A stretch of 64,000 bases of DNA from Pteria penguin (Eukaryota > Mollusca > Bivalvia > Pterioida > Pteriidae): NCBI GenBank assembly GCA_035048485.1, contig CM068581.1, forward strand, positions 6,833,430 through 6,897,429, given 5' to 3'. The first letter of the stretch is position 1. Every line of letters begins with the position of its first letter. The notes under the pieces are model-generated. The model saw only the letters and a program-made list of their open reading frames with translations, was not told the origin of the DNA and ran no database searches. Positions 50,195 to 62,039 of the stretch are shown in pieces. Both the position numbers and the translations under genes were made by a program.

Positions 50195-53100
50195 GTAATT
50201 GCTTGAAATTCAAAGTCATTTTCATGTAACAAATAATCTACAAGTAAAAAGAAATCTATATGTAAAAAATGATCTACAAGTAACAAGAAATCTATATGTA
50301 ACAAATGATTTACAAATAACAATAAATCTACATGTCAAACAATTTACAAGTAACAAGTAATCTACATATAATTAATGATTTACATTTAACTTAATCTACA
50401 AGTAACAAAAAATCTATATGTAACAGATAATCTATAAGTAACAAGTAATCTACATGTAACAAATAAGCTATAAGTGACAAGTAATCTACATTTACAAATA
50501 ATCTACAAGTGACAAGTAATCTACATGTAACAAATAATCTACTGATAAATATACATTGTAATTAGGTTGATGAGGAATATAGGTGACAGATTTGGTAAGG
50601 TTAATTACTACTCAGATAGCACTGGTCAGGGTGCATCTTAAGGTCATTATGTGGTCAGTGTATATTTATAGGATAAGACCATTATCTGATTTTCTTACTG
50701 TACCTATAGATGGCCATGACTTCTACAGTGTTTTAAAGAATTCAAAAAAATCATTTGAAATTACATTACATCTTCCTATAGAGATGCAATGAAGCAATGA
50801 TGAATGCAGATTATTATTTTGTATGATTTTCTAAGGATGTTACCGTAGAACTCCCTTGTTTATATGTCTGTGTGGTATGGATGAAGAGGAACAAAGAGTT
50901 AGGCCCAGAAACCTGTACCTTGCCAAACTCCTCGTGGAACAAGGAGCAAATGTAAACTATAGAGTACCAACTGTAAGTTATGGTATTAACATGGTACTAG
51001 ACTGACATATGAATAATGTTTTTCTTTCCTCTTGATATTGTTTCAGCAAAAGTGAGGTTTATATCTAGTTCTATAGTTGATTCAGAGCACAATTATGATG
51101 TGGTCCTTAATTGTTGAAAGTATAAAAATCATGAAAAGGAATTTGACAAGCTACTTAAGATTAGAATAGGCATGACAACTCTTGATAGGTCTGCATAATT
51201 AAAACCTTACTGTATTTTCAAATGCAAAACTTTCTTACATCTTACTACATGTATCATATTGCTAAGTTTTTCATTGTTTTATTTTTCAGACCTATTATTC
51301 AGAGTATGAAACCCCAGGAAAGAATTCCTTGGAGCTATTGACTGACTTTTATAATGATCTGACCAAGTTTGGCAATGCTTACAGCAATGAAGCATGGTAA
51401 ATTGTTCTTACATACCATGAGAAAAGTCTTAAAGTGTGTCAGTGTTTGGTGTTGTAGTAGTATTACTGATGTTAAGGGGATGATAATGGTGATAGGACTA
51501 TTATATAGAGCTGGTGTACTCTACCAAATAGTCAGTCAGAGGCCCTCCTGGCTTTTTGAAACATTTAAAATTTATGGAACTAAAAAAAAGCAACTAATTA
51601 CATCCATGCAGGGATTCATATTTAAAAATTTGTAGTTAATCTTCCCAGTTATTTCTGAATATTTTGTATGCTTTTTACAGGAATCTACTTATCTTCTTAC
51701 GAATATTGATTCATGGTCACAGGGGCCACTAGATTTTCAAATATAGAGTCTACACCTTAAAATCTGGGTTATGATTTGATTGGTTCCAACTAATATAACT
51801 TCGTTTAAAGGTCACAGTTTGAAACAGCGTTTTCATGACAACAACTCTATGGAACCAGAAAATACTGCATATACAGATGGGTGCAGTCCTAACATAACAT
51901 GCACGTTAACGCGAAAAGCGGTCATGAGGACTGGTTTAGCACACATGCTATGACTGTTCAACCAGACGCGCGTGCGCTCCTCGCGTTAACGTGATTTATT
52001 CCTGCGTGCCCTCGGTCCAGTCGCACGTTCACATTTCTATATTTTTAATTCTCTATGCAGTACGGATGGAGAAAATAAAATGGATCTAATTAAATTACCG
52101 CGAATGTCGCCGTAAAAACATGTTTTAAATGTTTTGCTAATATGACACCCTGCATTCAGGATTTTACATGTAATACAACAAAGGAAATTATCGTGTAAAT
52201 ATGCAATAAGTTACATGTATTTATGAAAAAAAAACGTCGTCAGTTTATACTGGCATGATAACTTTCTAATTTCATTTAATTATTTATCTTTAATTAGTTT
52301 ATGTATCTATTTATTATGTGTTGATTCATTTATATCTAATTTATTTACATGTGTTTCTTATGTATTTATTATCAGTATTTCTAATAAAGCTATTTTAAAT
52401 AATTCATGAATACAATAATTATCGTCATTACTATTATCTTTATTAATTTTTATTTCATTATTATTATTATTATTATTATAATTATTGTAATCATTATTAT
52501 TATTATCATTATTTTCCTAAATTAAGAATAAATTTAATTAGAGTCAATGTTAGGTAATTGCGTTCAAAATTTTTAAAAATATCCTCGGAAGGGTTTTATT
52601 CAATTCTATTAGTAAATATTTTACTTACACATTAATGTGTTTTTATATTTAAATACACAAGGTATATATCTATTCTCCTTCATATTCTTCTGAATGAACA
52701 TGTTAATAAAGTTTTAAGTTGTAAGCAAGCGAACGTGGCTGTCAAACACGTTCAGGCGGCAGTCAAGCGCGTTAACGCGGCAGTCAATCGCGTTCATGCA
52801 ATCTCGAAATGTAAGTTCACGTGGAAATCCGCATTAAAGCAAACGCGTGTGCTCAGCAGTCCTGTCAGCGCACGAGGAAAGCAAACTTCACGTTAATGCG
52901 ACATGAACATAATGTTATGTTAGGACTGCCCCTCACTGTATAACTACAGTATATAATGAACTTCATGGAACAACCAAGCACTATAGAACTATCCTTATTC
53001 TAATCAGTGAAATATACAAAAATAGTGTTTTAAATGACCTTTTCTTAAAGTTTCCCTGTTATTTAGACTGAAAATACCATCCTATAGAAGGGATTTAAAA

Positions 53101-56100
53101 TCTTATCTATTTTCAAAACAGATTTGTATTTTTGTTTCTTAATATTTTTACTCTAGATATATTAAAATGATATATTTATGCTGGGAATTGAATTCAATTT
53201 TATTATTTCTTTTTTTTCTTTCATATATCCATAAATCTCAAGATATTCTTTTATCAATACAGTTACAAAAATAGTTTTCATCACTTAGCAGTAATCCATA
53301 TCTATGTATGACTTCTCTTGCTATGCAAGTAATATACAAATATTGAGAAAGTCATGTGATCTGAGGCCACTTAACAAGACTTACAAACCTAAATACAAAG
53401 TAAAACAGAGAAAGAATGATTCAGGAAATATAACAATACTTATTCTATGTAAAACAAAGAATCATTGCAGGAATGAAACCATATTTATTCTATGTAAAAA
53501 CAGAAATGAAACGATTCAGAGAACAAAACAATATACATTATGTTAGCATTAAATATTTGTCTAGTCATGCAAACTGAAGCGACCCAGGGTGTTTAGAGAC
53601 CAAATTTCATAATTATACAAGACATTTCTCTATCAACCAATGTTATTTTACCAAACCGAAAGAGTGAGCTAGAATGTGGTTCCTCTATGTATACTTTGTT
53701 TTAGGAATTACAATGGCTGGGATCCTCATAATGATATTGTGATAGGTCTACACAAACAATATCTGTTGACCCTGGAGGATGTGATAGAACATGTGGAGGA
53801 CCTCATATTTGTTATTCTTAGTAAGATTTAATGCCTTTAAGCTTCTAAAGTACTTTACATATATATTTCAATATCTGTTTGTTTCTTGTATTTTGTTATG
53901 CCATAATTAATTCATTTTTTTAGATAACAGCTAAATTGCATCTATGTCTTGCATTGCATAGAGATTCCTATGCATACAAAAGTAACCATCAAAATGAGTG
54001 AGTGAATTTATGGTCCCTGAAATATTTTTGGGAAGCAAATAGTCAATGTTGTGTCTGTCTGTCTGTTTATCTGCATGCATGTTTCTTAAAGTGCTCATCA
54101 GAGTTAGACCATACCTTCACACAGTTGTCTCTCAAGATATAGGCTTTTGGACAAAAGTCACCTGTGGTCATTTTTGAAAGGTCACACAGGAAGTAGAATT
54201 TCAAAACCCTAAAAAGTGCTCATATTTTAGTGAATTTTGAACAAGCAGTGATCCTACATCATAAAAATGTGCAATATAAACTTTCAGGTGTTCTGTCTTT
54301 TGGCTGAGATAGTAAAAACTGAGGTCCCGTGGCACGTAAAAGATCCCTCACTGCTTCAGGTGGGTCTGTTGCAAAGGTATAAATTTGTATGCAATGCATC
54401 AGGCAGATGCCGTCACCATATACATGAAATAATCATGGAGTGATGTAAAACAATATTCAATCAATTAATCTGAATAAATCTCTGATTTAGCAAGAGTTCC
54501 CATTGAAATTAAGAAACATGGTGTTTCAGCTACATTTCAAAATTTTGTTGAAATCAGGTGCTGATCCTAGCAAGTTCAAAGCTTTGTCTTCCCCACACAT
54601 AAGATGGGGAAAAGGGCATTTGTAAGTTTTGTTTACTCGGCAGCTGTGATACCAACTGAGGATGGTGAGTTGAAGTGAAATTTTAGGCCCATCAGTTTCT
54701 GAGGAGGGGTAGTAAACGAAGCTTTGGACTTGCTGGTGACCTAGGCGGTCCCCAAACCTCTCGTCTGACTTCTCCAACACCCAGATTCCAAATCCTGGAT
54801 CAGCCCCTGATTTCAACAAAATTATGAAATGTAGCTGAAGCACCATGGTACCTAATTTCAATGTGAACTCTTGCTAAATCAGAGATTTATTCAGCAAGAT
54901 TTCTGATAGAGCAAGAGATCCCATAGCAATTATGTGAGAAATGTTTTCTATTGGCTGATTAAGTCGTGCGCATGACATAACTATCTTGTGCTCGCGACAA
55001 AACATCTTATGCACACTACTTAGTAAGTCATGCGCACAAGATATTATTTTTTCTGTTCCATAATGCCATAGCTCCCTGATAGATTTGTGAGCAATAAGAG
55101 TTTCCTATCTGATAGTCACCCATTGACTTGATACAGTTAAGGGAGCATCCATTGTTTTTCTGAATTCCTTGTTTTAAATCTTATTGTCCACTGTGGTCCA
55201 GCACCTCAGTTATTAAGGTTTCAGTGAAGAGACAGGACATCAACATGGTAGGAATTGAATGCAAAATCTGTTGGTCCTGACTCGGCTGTGCGGTCCACTA
55301 AACCACTGTGGCTCACTTTTATTAGATGTATATGAAGGAAATTCTTCATATATGTGAAGAAAACTTGTAAAGAAGAGAATTATACAATTATAGGTAACAA
55401 ATTAACTGGTCCTATGTATACTTGATCAGGCGAAGAAATATACAGTGCTTTGTGCATAATACTAATATCATAATGTAATGTATTAAATCCATGAGTGTAA
55501 TATGCATATAACATTTGTAAATGAAATGAATGACTTAAATGCCCTAATGATGTCATTGGAATGAATGACATAAAAAGTCCTAATGATATAAGTAGATGTG
55601 TACTCTATAGGTAATGGTGGAGATCCCAACATCAATGATGTAAATAAACTTACCCCGGTACATCGAACAGCCCTACTAAGTCAGGATGACAGGTTACTTC
55701 GACTCCTGTGTGAAAATGGTGCTAATGTGAATGCTACAGATCGCTATGGTAATTCACCTCTCATCACACTCTGTGACATATCCTCCACAGACATTTTTGA
55801 TTACCTGGATGACTTATCACCTCGAAGTGACGACACCTTAGAGGATACAAGTGCTACCATGTGTGTCAAGTCGGATTTCCTTTCCTATCTATTGTCTCAA
55901 AAAGATCTAAAGGTAATATTAAGGGTTCACATGGAAACATTTTGTGTTTTTCTATTATTCATTATATGACATTGTATTTTGTGTCATTTTGTTAGAATAA
56001 AGTCGTTATTCTCTGCAGATCAATGCACAGAATTTGCGAGGTCAGACAGCTTTGTTTCACTGTGTTATACGTGGGGATGTGACAGCATGTCAGAAGTTGC

Positions 56101-59100
56101 TAAGATGTGGTGCAGATACATCAGTCAGGGGCATAGTATGGGAAAGTAGGAAACGAAAAAGGTATGGATACCACTACTGGTTAACAGTGATTCAGTTTCA
56201 CACCAATAGTAAAGTTCTGTTTTGTGCATATATCAGCTTGCTAGCTGTTACCAAATAATGTTTCAGTTTACTACATACTTGATGTAATTGTCCATTTCCA
56301 GGCTTTAGGATCTGTCCTAACTCTGACCCCTAAGAAAAGGGAAAATAAAAGTTGAATGAAATGTTAGTGTTAGAACTATATTTGGAAATTTACTGGAAAA
56401 TTCAAATTTTGAGCACAACTCCAGTCTTCTCTTGCATGGAAGTAGTGCATGAGTGTTAATAAAAACAATATATAATCCTGTTGATTATAATTATAACTCA
56501 CAGTAATTAATTAGTTAATTCAGATGAAATTTGGTCTAATAAGAAAAAGATACTTCTTTAAAAAGGTAACAACTTTTTTGATTTTTGAATTGCATTAAAA
56601 GGCAATTATTGAAACTATGTGTGCACATTTATTTATATAGCTCTATTAATAATGAGCGCTATTTACAATATCCACAAGAAATGAGATCACAGGATCTTTT
56701 TGAAACAGTTTTTGATGAGATATAGATTACATTATTGCCTCATTGATTAAAAATACCCACGAAATAAGTTTTTAGTTGTATTTATTCCTTTGGATAAGCA
56801 ATCTTCATTTATAATATATCCTGGCAAAGAATTACATGTGTAAAAAAGTCAGAGGAAATTTGTAATATGAGATGAAGAAGAGATATAAAATAATAAGCTA
56901 GACAATAATCTTGATTTTTCCATGTATTTGATTTTCATATTCTAGCATACTATGTCTGGTATGTTCAAGAATGTGAGAGGAAATTCTAGTTCTTAAACAT
57001 AATTGATTAATTTTATAAAAGAAATAGGGAAATACTTATTCCTGATGCAAACGGTACTGATAGATATTGAAGTCTTGCTAGTTTTACTTAATTCATTACC
57101 ACATATGGGAATGTGTATAATTATGGAGGAATATTAAGATAGAAGTATAAATATACAAGTCTCTGGCATATTCCTGATCAGGTAATTATCAGGATACTCA
57201 AATTAATTGATGTCTGTAATTTTAGGAAAATCTCTGCCATCTTTGCCACTTTCCTTTCCATTCCGCTACAGAGAACTCTAAGTTTTCAAAATATGCACCA
57301 TCAGCTGGCAAAAGCCCCTCAGCAGTACGGCCATCTCATTGATGCAGGTATGTATTAAGAGGATTATAGATATATTGTATCAATGTTATGTTTGATATAA
57401 AATGCTTCTAGAAATTTCTTTGATAGCACTCTTTTTCAATGTATTGTTTTAAATAGGTATGGAAGACTCTTAGATCATGATTACCAGTCCCTCGTGCTGG
57501 AGGAATGTCTGTTATACGGACTTCATGTGTCTTATTATACTGACTTAATATGTCTCATCATACTGACTTAATGTGTGTCATACTGACTTAATGTGTGTTA
57601 TCATACCAACTTATTGTGTGTTATCATCCTGACTTAATGTGTGTCATACTGACTAAATGTTTTATCATACCAACTTGTGTGTTATCATACTGACTTAATG
57701 TGTGTTATACTGACTTAATCTGTGTTATCATACCAACTTATTGTGTGTTATCATACTGACTTAATGTGTGTCATCATACTGACTTACTGTTTGTTATCAT
57801 GCTGACTAAATGTGTAAGCATACTGACTAAATGTGTTTATCATACTGACTTGATTTGTTGTCAGACTGACTTAATGTGTTGCCATACTAACTTAATGTGT
57901 GTTATCATACTGACATAATGTGTGTTATCATGCTAACGTAATGTGTGTCATCATACTGACTTAATGTGTTGCCATCCTAACTTAATGTTTGTTATCATAC
58001 TGACTTAATGTGTGTTTCATGCTGACTCATGTGTGTTATCATACTGACTTAATGTGTGTTTCATGCTGACTCATGTGTGTTATCATACTGATTTAATGTG
58101 TGTCATCATACTGACTTAATGTGTGTTATACTGACTTAATGTGTGTTATCTTAAATGTGTGTCATCATACTGACTTAATGTGTGTCATCATACTGACTTA
58201 ATGTGTGTCATCATACTAACTTAATGTGTGTCATCATACTAACTCAATGTGTGTTATCATACTGACTTAATGTGTGTCATCATACTGAGTTAATGTGTGT
58301 CATCATACTGACTTAATGTGTGTTATCATACTGACTTAATGTGTGTCATCATACTGACTTAATGTGTGTCATCATACTGACTTAATGCATGTTATCATGC
58401 TGACTTAATGAGTGTCATCATACTGACTTAATGTGTGTTATCATACTGACTTAATGTGTGTTATCATACTGACTTAATGTGTGTCATCATACTGACTTAA
58501 TGTGTGTCATCATACTGACTTAATGCATGTTATCATGCTGACTTAATGTGTTATCATACTGACTTAATGTGTGTCATCATACTGACTTAATGAGTGTCAT
58601 CATACTGACTTAATGAGTGTCATCATACTGACTTAATGTGTGTTATCATACTGACTTAATGTGTGTTATACTGACTTAATGTGTGTTATCTTAAATGTGT
58701 GTCATCATACTGACTTAATGTGTGTCATCATACTGACTTAATGTGTGTCATCATACTAACTTAATGTGTGTCATCATACTAACTCAATGTGTGTTATCAT
58801 ACTGACTTAATGTGTGTCATCATACTGACTTAATGTGTGTCATCATACTGACTTAATGTGTGTTATCATACTGACTTAATGTGTGTCATCATACTGACAT
58901 AATGTGTGTCATCATACTGACTTAATGCATGTTATCATGCTGACTTAATGAGTGTCATCATACTGACTTAATGTGTGTTATCATACTGACTTAATGAGTG
59001 TTATCATACTGACTTAATGTGTGTTATCATACTGACTTAATGTGTGTCATCATACTGACTTAATGCATGTTATCGTGCTGACTTAATGTGTGTTATCATA

Positions 59101-61273
59101 CTGACTTAATGAGTGTCATCATACTGACTTAATGTGTGTTATCATACTGACTTAATGTGTGTTATCATACTGACTTAATGTGTGTCATCATACTGACTTA
59201 ATGTGTGTCATCATACTGACTTAATGCATGTTATCATGCTGACTTAATGTGTTATCATACTGACTTAATGTGTGTCATCATACTGACTTAATGTGTGTCA
59301 TCATACTGACTTAATGAGTGTCATCATACTGACTTAATGAGTGTCATCATACTGACTTAATGTGTGTTATCATACTGACTTAATGTGTGTTATCTTAAAT
59401 GTGTGTCATCATACTGACTAAAAGTGTGTGTTATTTGACTTGGGAGTTTTGGTGCAGAAAGCATTTTTCACAAAAATTGTTGAAAGTATGGAAAAATCTG
59501 TGGTGGCCAAAACCTAGTGTGAAAATAGCCGTAAAACTACACAAATTTTCATTTTAGTGTCTTTTTTTCTAAACCCATATATATTTAATGTTTTTGGTAG
59601 CCTAAACACTGATTGTATATTGAATTACATATAATAATTTTCAGACAGAAATATAAAACTTTCACAAAAATTGCAAAACTTGTAGCCAAAAAAAAAAAAA
59701 AATAAAATACATAAGTTGAAACTTGTTAAGTCAAAGTCGACAGGACCTGACATCAAATACTTTGACTTTCCAGAATTCAAGATAAACATCAGCTGCTTAC
59801 ATGTTTATAACCAATTATTTGTTATTGGAAGTTTCACATAGTTGCATTGCAGGTTCACATAGTTGCATTGCTTTAAAGTCCAGGAAATTTGAACTTATTT
59901 CTAATTCTATGTCATCTCAAAACAAAACACATATGTTGAACAGAAAATTAAACCACGAATAAGATACATGTATATAAAACTTATCTCTGGTTGTTTTTAT
60001 CTGTATGGTTACTTGTCATATACTGGTAAGTAATGAAGTTGTTAAGACATCATAGCACTGACAAATCAGTGTTGGCAGTTTATAGGTCAATATATATCTC
60101 GATGCAGTGTTTATCATACTGACAGCGAGTGATCTAAGGATTGGTGGAGAGACAAACATTATCAAAACACAAGAGAAAAAATGTGAAAAATTTCTTTGCA
60201 TTTGACCCTAAGAGTTTTTCTAATTTTTATCCATTTCTTTTATCAATGTTTTCGCTAATACTTCTAAACATTCAAAGCAACATAGCTTATACCCATGCAC
60301 TTTTAGAAAATCACATTCCTTAATATTCTTTACGGGGGAAAATATCATTTTAGAATAAAAAAAAAAGGAAAATACATTTCCTTTTCCCTTTAAGGAGTTG
60401 GAATTTTTCATATTTTCACAAGTTTGAGAAAATCACATCCTTTCAAAATTCTTTCAAGAGAATGATTACTTTGAAGGCTTACTAGCCATGACAGTTATTA
60501 TCAGGTGGGATGTTTTAACCTAGGTTCTATGGTAATAAAATGAGTAAGAGGTAGGACTCCCAAGCCAAATTAAGCTTATAGATCTACTTATTCATACTTT
60601 GTTAGAAATTACATCAATGTTGATAAAGGACCCAATGGTCAGTGAGTGGTCACTTTGAGGACCACTTTATGAAATGATTATTTACCTAACATTTTACCCA
60701 ATGAGTCAGGTTCTCTTCCATATGTATATTCACAAGAACTTTATATTTCTTATAACAGGATATTTCAACAGAAAAGAGATCATTGAAGAAATAAATGAAT
60801 ATCTAGAAAATGAATTTCAAGAATTTGCTCATTTGAAAACAATTTCACATAAACTTGTGAACATGATGTTTGGCAAGACAACAGCATCATTGCAGCAACT
60901 GGCTACTCGGACAATATTCCATGATTGCTTCCTGAGGGGTGGATGCTGTCTGACAAAGCTGATGCCCTCTGATACACTCAAAACACGATTCTCAAATGCT
61001 GATCTGACCCAGATGGACATCTATGATGAGTACATTAATTTTGTTCTTAATAAGACAGTGTTGCGAGCTTTGGTAATTCGACTCAATTTGCCACAGGATT
61101 CTCTGCTCAACTTTGAGGTAGAACTTTTTCTTCATCAAATTGCCAGCAAATTTTCATCTTTCAAAATTATGCAGCCAGAGAGTTTCTACAATGACAGTGA
61201 TGATAGTGCTGTGTCTGACGATAGCCAATCATCCAGTCTGGAGGAAGGCGATTCAGATCTTGAGTACTGGTGA
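50062..61273 (+). CDS. Ankyrin-repeat protein with SOCS-box-like C-terminal segment, 8 exons, 524 residues
   Basis: Exons: 50062-50194, 50836-50972, 51290-51396, 53705-53820, 55611-55912, 56019-56161, 57226-57347, 60759-61273; all phases join to 1575 nt. The start ATG at 50062 directly follows an acceptor-like TTTTTCAG, so a noncoding first exon is likely. Ankyrin repeats are visible at about 12-40, 48-86 (AKLLVEQGANVNYR), 177-208 (LLRLLCENGANVNATD), 211 on and 267-302 (GQTALFHCVIRGDVTACQKL). Residues 396-432 contain SLQQLATRTI and LTKLMPSDTLKTRF, like the BC box and Cul5 box of a SOCS box, with Ala where Cys is usual. About 60 residues later comes an acidic Ser/Asp/Glu tail (494-524). If the SOCS box is real, the protein would be a Cullin-5 E3 ligase substrate receptor (ASB-like). 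That role is inferred; no specific ortholog was recognised. Confidence 0.85.
50225..50545. repeat. About 36-bp minisatellite, about 9 diverged copies
   Basis: The unit is AACAAATAATCTACAAGTAA followed by CAAGTAATCTACATGT. It begins 31 bp after the donor of the first coding exon and is rather worn. Confidence 0.9.
50836..50972 (+). CDS. Ankyrin gene exon 2 (residues 45-90)
   Basis: Acceptor TTTTCTAAG ends at 50835. GCYRRTPLFICLCGMDEEEQ, then NLYLAKLLVEQGANVNYRVP, is a clear ankyrin repeat with a longer loop. Donor GTAAGT, phase 0. Confidence 0.92.
51290..51396 (+). CDS. Ankyrin gene exon 3 (residues 91-125)
   Basis: Acceptor TATTTTTCAG ends at 51289. TYYSEYETPGKNSLELLTDF, then YNDLTKFGNAYSNEAW, looks like a degenerate repeat. 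Donor GTAAAT, phase 2. Confidence 0.85.
51879..52932. mobile_element. CpG-rich TIR element, about 1.05 kb
   Basis: The ends are GGGTGCAGTCCTAACATAAC and inverted GTTATGTTAGGACTGCCCC. The sub-terminal zones (51900-52020 and 52730-52905) are rich in GCGTTAACGCG-type CpG motifs, while the centre is AT-rich with an ATT microsatellite (52450-52505). No transposase frame is seen, so it appears non-autonomous. Located in ankyrin gene intron 3. Confidence 0.8.
53705..53820 (+). CDS. Ankyrin gene exon 4 (residues 126-164)
   Basis: Acceptor TTGTTTTAG ends at 53704. The split codon gives TGG. WNYNGWDPHNDIVIGLHKQY, then LLTLEDVIEHVEDLIFVIL, with donor GTAAGA, phase 1. No canonical ankyrin motif; two helices. 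Confidence 0.85.
54288..54470 (+). mobile_element. SINE (Deu/CORE-like type)
   Basis: GTGTTCTGTCTTTTGGCTGA, GATAGTAAAAACTGAGGTCC, CGTGGCACGTAAAAGATCCC, then GCAGATGCCGTCACCATATA and GTGATGTAAAACAATATTCA, with an ATCAATTAATC end. The order matches a SINE body common in marine invertebrates. Fragments occur antisense at 7855-7940 and, more worn, near 34760-34850. Confidence 0.75.
54471..54893. mobile_element. Foldback element, 97-bp arms
   Basis: Arms 54471-54567 and 54797-54893 are inverted copies (TGAATAAATCTCTGATTTAG... / ...CTAAATCAGAGATTTATTCA), with only a handful of differences. The 229-bp spacer has no coding capacity. The left end abuts the SINE tail exactly. Confidence 0.92.
55192..55316 (-). 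mobile_element. Antisense tRNA-derived SINE head
   Basis: The minus strand reads GAGCCACAGTGGTTTAGTGG (A-box-like), then CATTCAATTCCTACCATGTT (B-box-like), then GTCCTGTCTCTTCACTGAAA, which is the head-to-body joint of the SINE at 54288. Confidence 0.6.
55611..55912 (+). CDS. Ankyrin gene exon 5 (residues 165-265)
   Basis: Acceptor ACTCTATAG ends at 55610. NGGDPNINDVNKLTPVHRTA, LLSQDDRLLRLLCENGANVN, ATDRYGNSPLITLCD: one full ankyrin repeat and the start of another, with an acidic insertion (LDDLSPRSDDTLEDTSAT) in the second. Donor GTAATA, phase 0. Confidence 0.93.
56019..56161 (+). CDS. Ankyrin gene exon 6 (residues 266-312)
   Basis: Acceptor TTCTCTGCAG ends at 56018. INAQNLRGQTALFHCVIRGD, then VTACQKLLRCGADTSVRG, is a canonical ankyrin repeat. 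It is followed by a basic ESRKRKR. Donor GTATGG, phase 2. Confidence 0.92.
57226..57347 (+). CDS. Ankyrin gene exon 7 (residues 313-353)
   Basis: Acceptor TGTAATTTTAG ends at 57225. KISAIFATFLSIPLQRTLSF, then QNMHHQLAKAPQQYGHLIDA, with donor GTATGT, phase 1. It continues the basic KRKR stretch. Confidence 0.88.
57500..59430. repeat. 23-bp minisatellite, about 85 copies, with a 540-bp higher-order duplication
   Basis: The unit is ATACTGACTTAATGTGTGTTATC, with TCATC/TTATC variants. The stretch about 58120-58380 recurs 540 bp later (58660-58920) with the same variant pattern, including the rare GTGTGTTATCTTAAATGTGT joint at 58141 and 58681. Located in the last intron of the ankyrin gene. Confidence 0.95.
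59431..60758. other. Remainder of the last ankyrin-gene intron, no feature recognised
   Basis: AT-rich, with an A run at 59688-59703. No exon or element edge was recognised. Confidence 0.55.
60759..61273 (+). CDS. Ankyrin gene last exon (residues 354-524, stop TGA)
   Basis: Acceptor CTTATAACAG ends at 60758. The split codon gives GGA. GYFNRKEIIEEINEYLENEF begins a helical part. SLQQLATRTIFHDCF and LTKLMPSDTLKTRF (residues about 397-431) form the SOCS-box-like piece. After it come helices (YINFVLNKTVLRALVIRL, FEVELFLHQIASKF) and an acidic tail ending GDSDLEYW. A frame that continues upstream to an ATG at 60674 is intron read-through. Confidence 0.93.
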
Positions 61274-62035
61274 TTCCTTACAAATAAATACTTATGCACA
61301 CAATGCATCCGATGGATTCTAATCTTTCCTAAACTAGTGAAAACACTGGGGTCATTTTTGCATTACTAAGATAGGAGACATGTATCAAATACATAGTATG
61401 TATTGACTGAACTTTTTATAACAGGAAAGCAACACCATTGTTCTGCCTTTGTTGTTTAGTTCTTGTCATGCTTTTTAGAATAAGTGACTCAGATTGAGGT
61501 GCTGTGGAAGGAAGTTTGTGTAGTAAAAAAAATAGTTTGAGACATTTTCTAATGGAATTCAGCTATATTTTTGCAATTATATTTGCAGTTATTGAGTGTT
61601 TTTGTTGTCATAAACAAGAAAGAGAATCTTTAAAAATGTATATATTTGATCTTGAATTATTTTTATAAGGCTGTATGTAAGCTGTATTTGCAGGTTATTC
61701 TTTGTGTTGCAAAGGTCACAAATATTCCATAAAGAACATCTGTATAGAGACAATCTCTTCCCATCAAGTGATTACAATCATTGTTTATATGAGTTTTGTT
61801 GTTAATATTGGTTTTATAATTTATATTACAGAATTCTGTGTTGTGCCCTGGGTTTATGTATGTCTTACTGTATGTCTTATTACATGTAATCAGTGTCTTA
61901 AATGTGTTTAATTTAATAACTATATACAAACTAACCAAAACCAGCTTAATGCTTGCCCCTGACCGGTCTGTGCTACATGGCCATTAGGTAACCTCCTATG
62001 ATATAAGGACTGCAGCAAATGCATGATGGGTAAAC
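61274..62035 (+). other. 3' flank of the ankyrin gene, probable 3' UTR
   Basis: AATAAA occurs at 61283-61288, only 10 bp after the stop and so unlikely to be the sole signal. No further coding sequence. Confidence 0.45.
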
Positions 62036-62039
62036 TCAG

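Noticed and set aside
53304..53546. 80-codon frame rich in Asn/Lys/Thr
   Set aside because: It covers a short direct repeat (TTCTATGTAAAACA / GAATGAAAC) in an intron, with low-complexity translation.
60674..60758. Upstream ATG extending the last ankyrin exon
   Set aside because: The splice from exon 7 (phase 1) into GGATATTTC keeps the frame and gives a continuous protein; the upstream part is intron.
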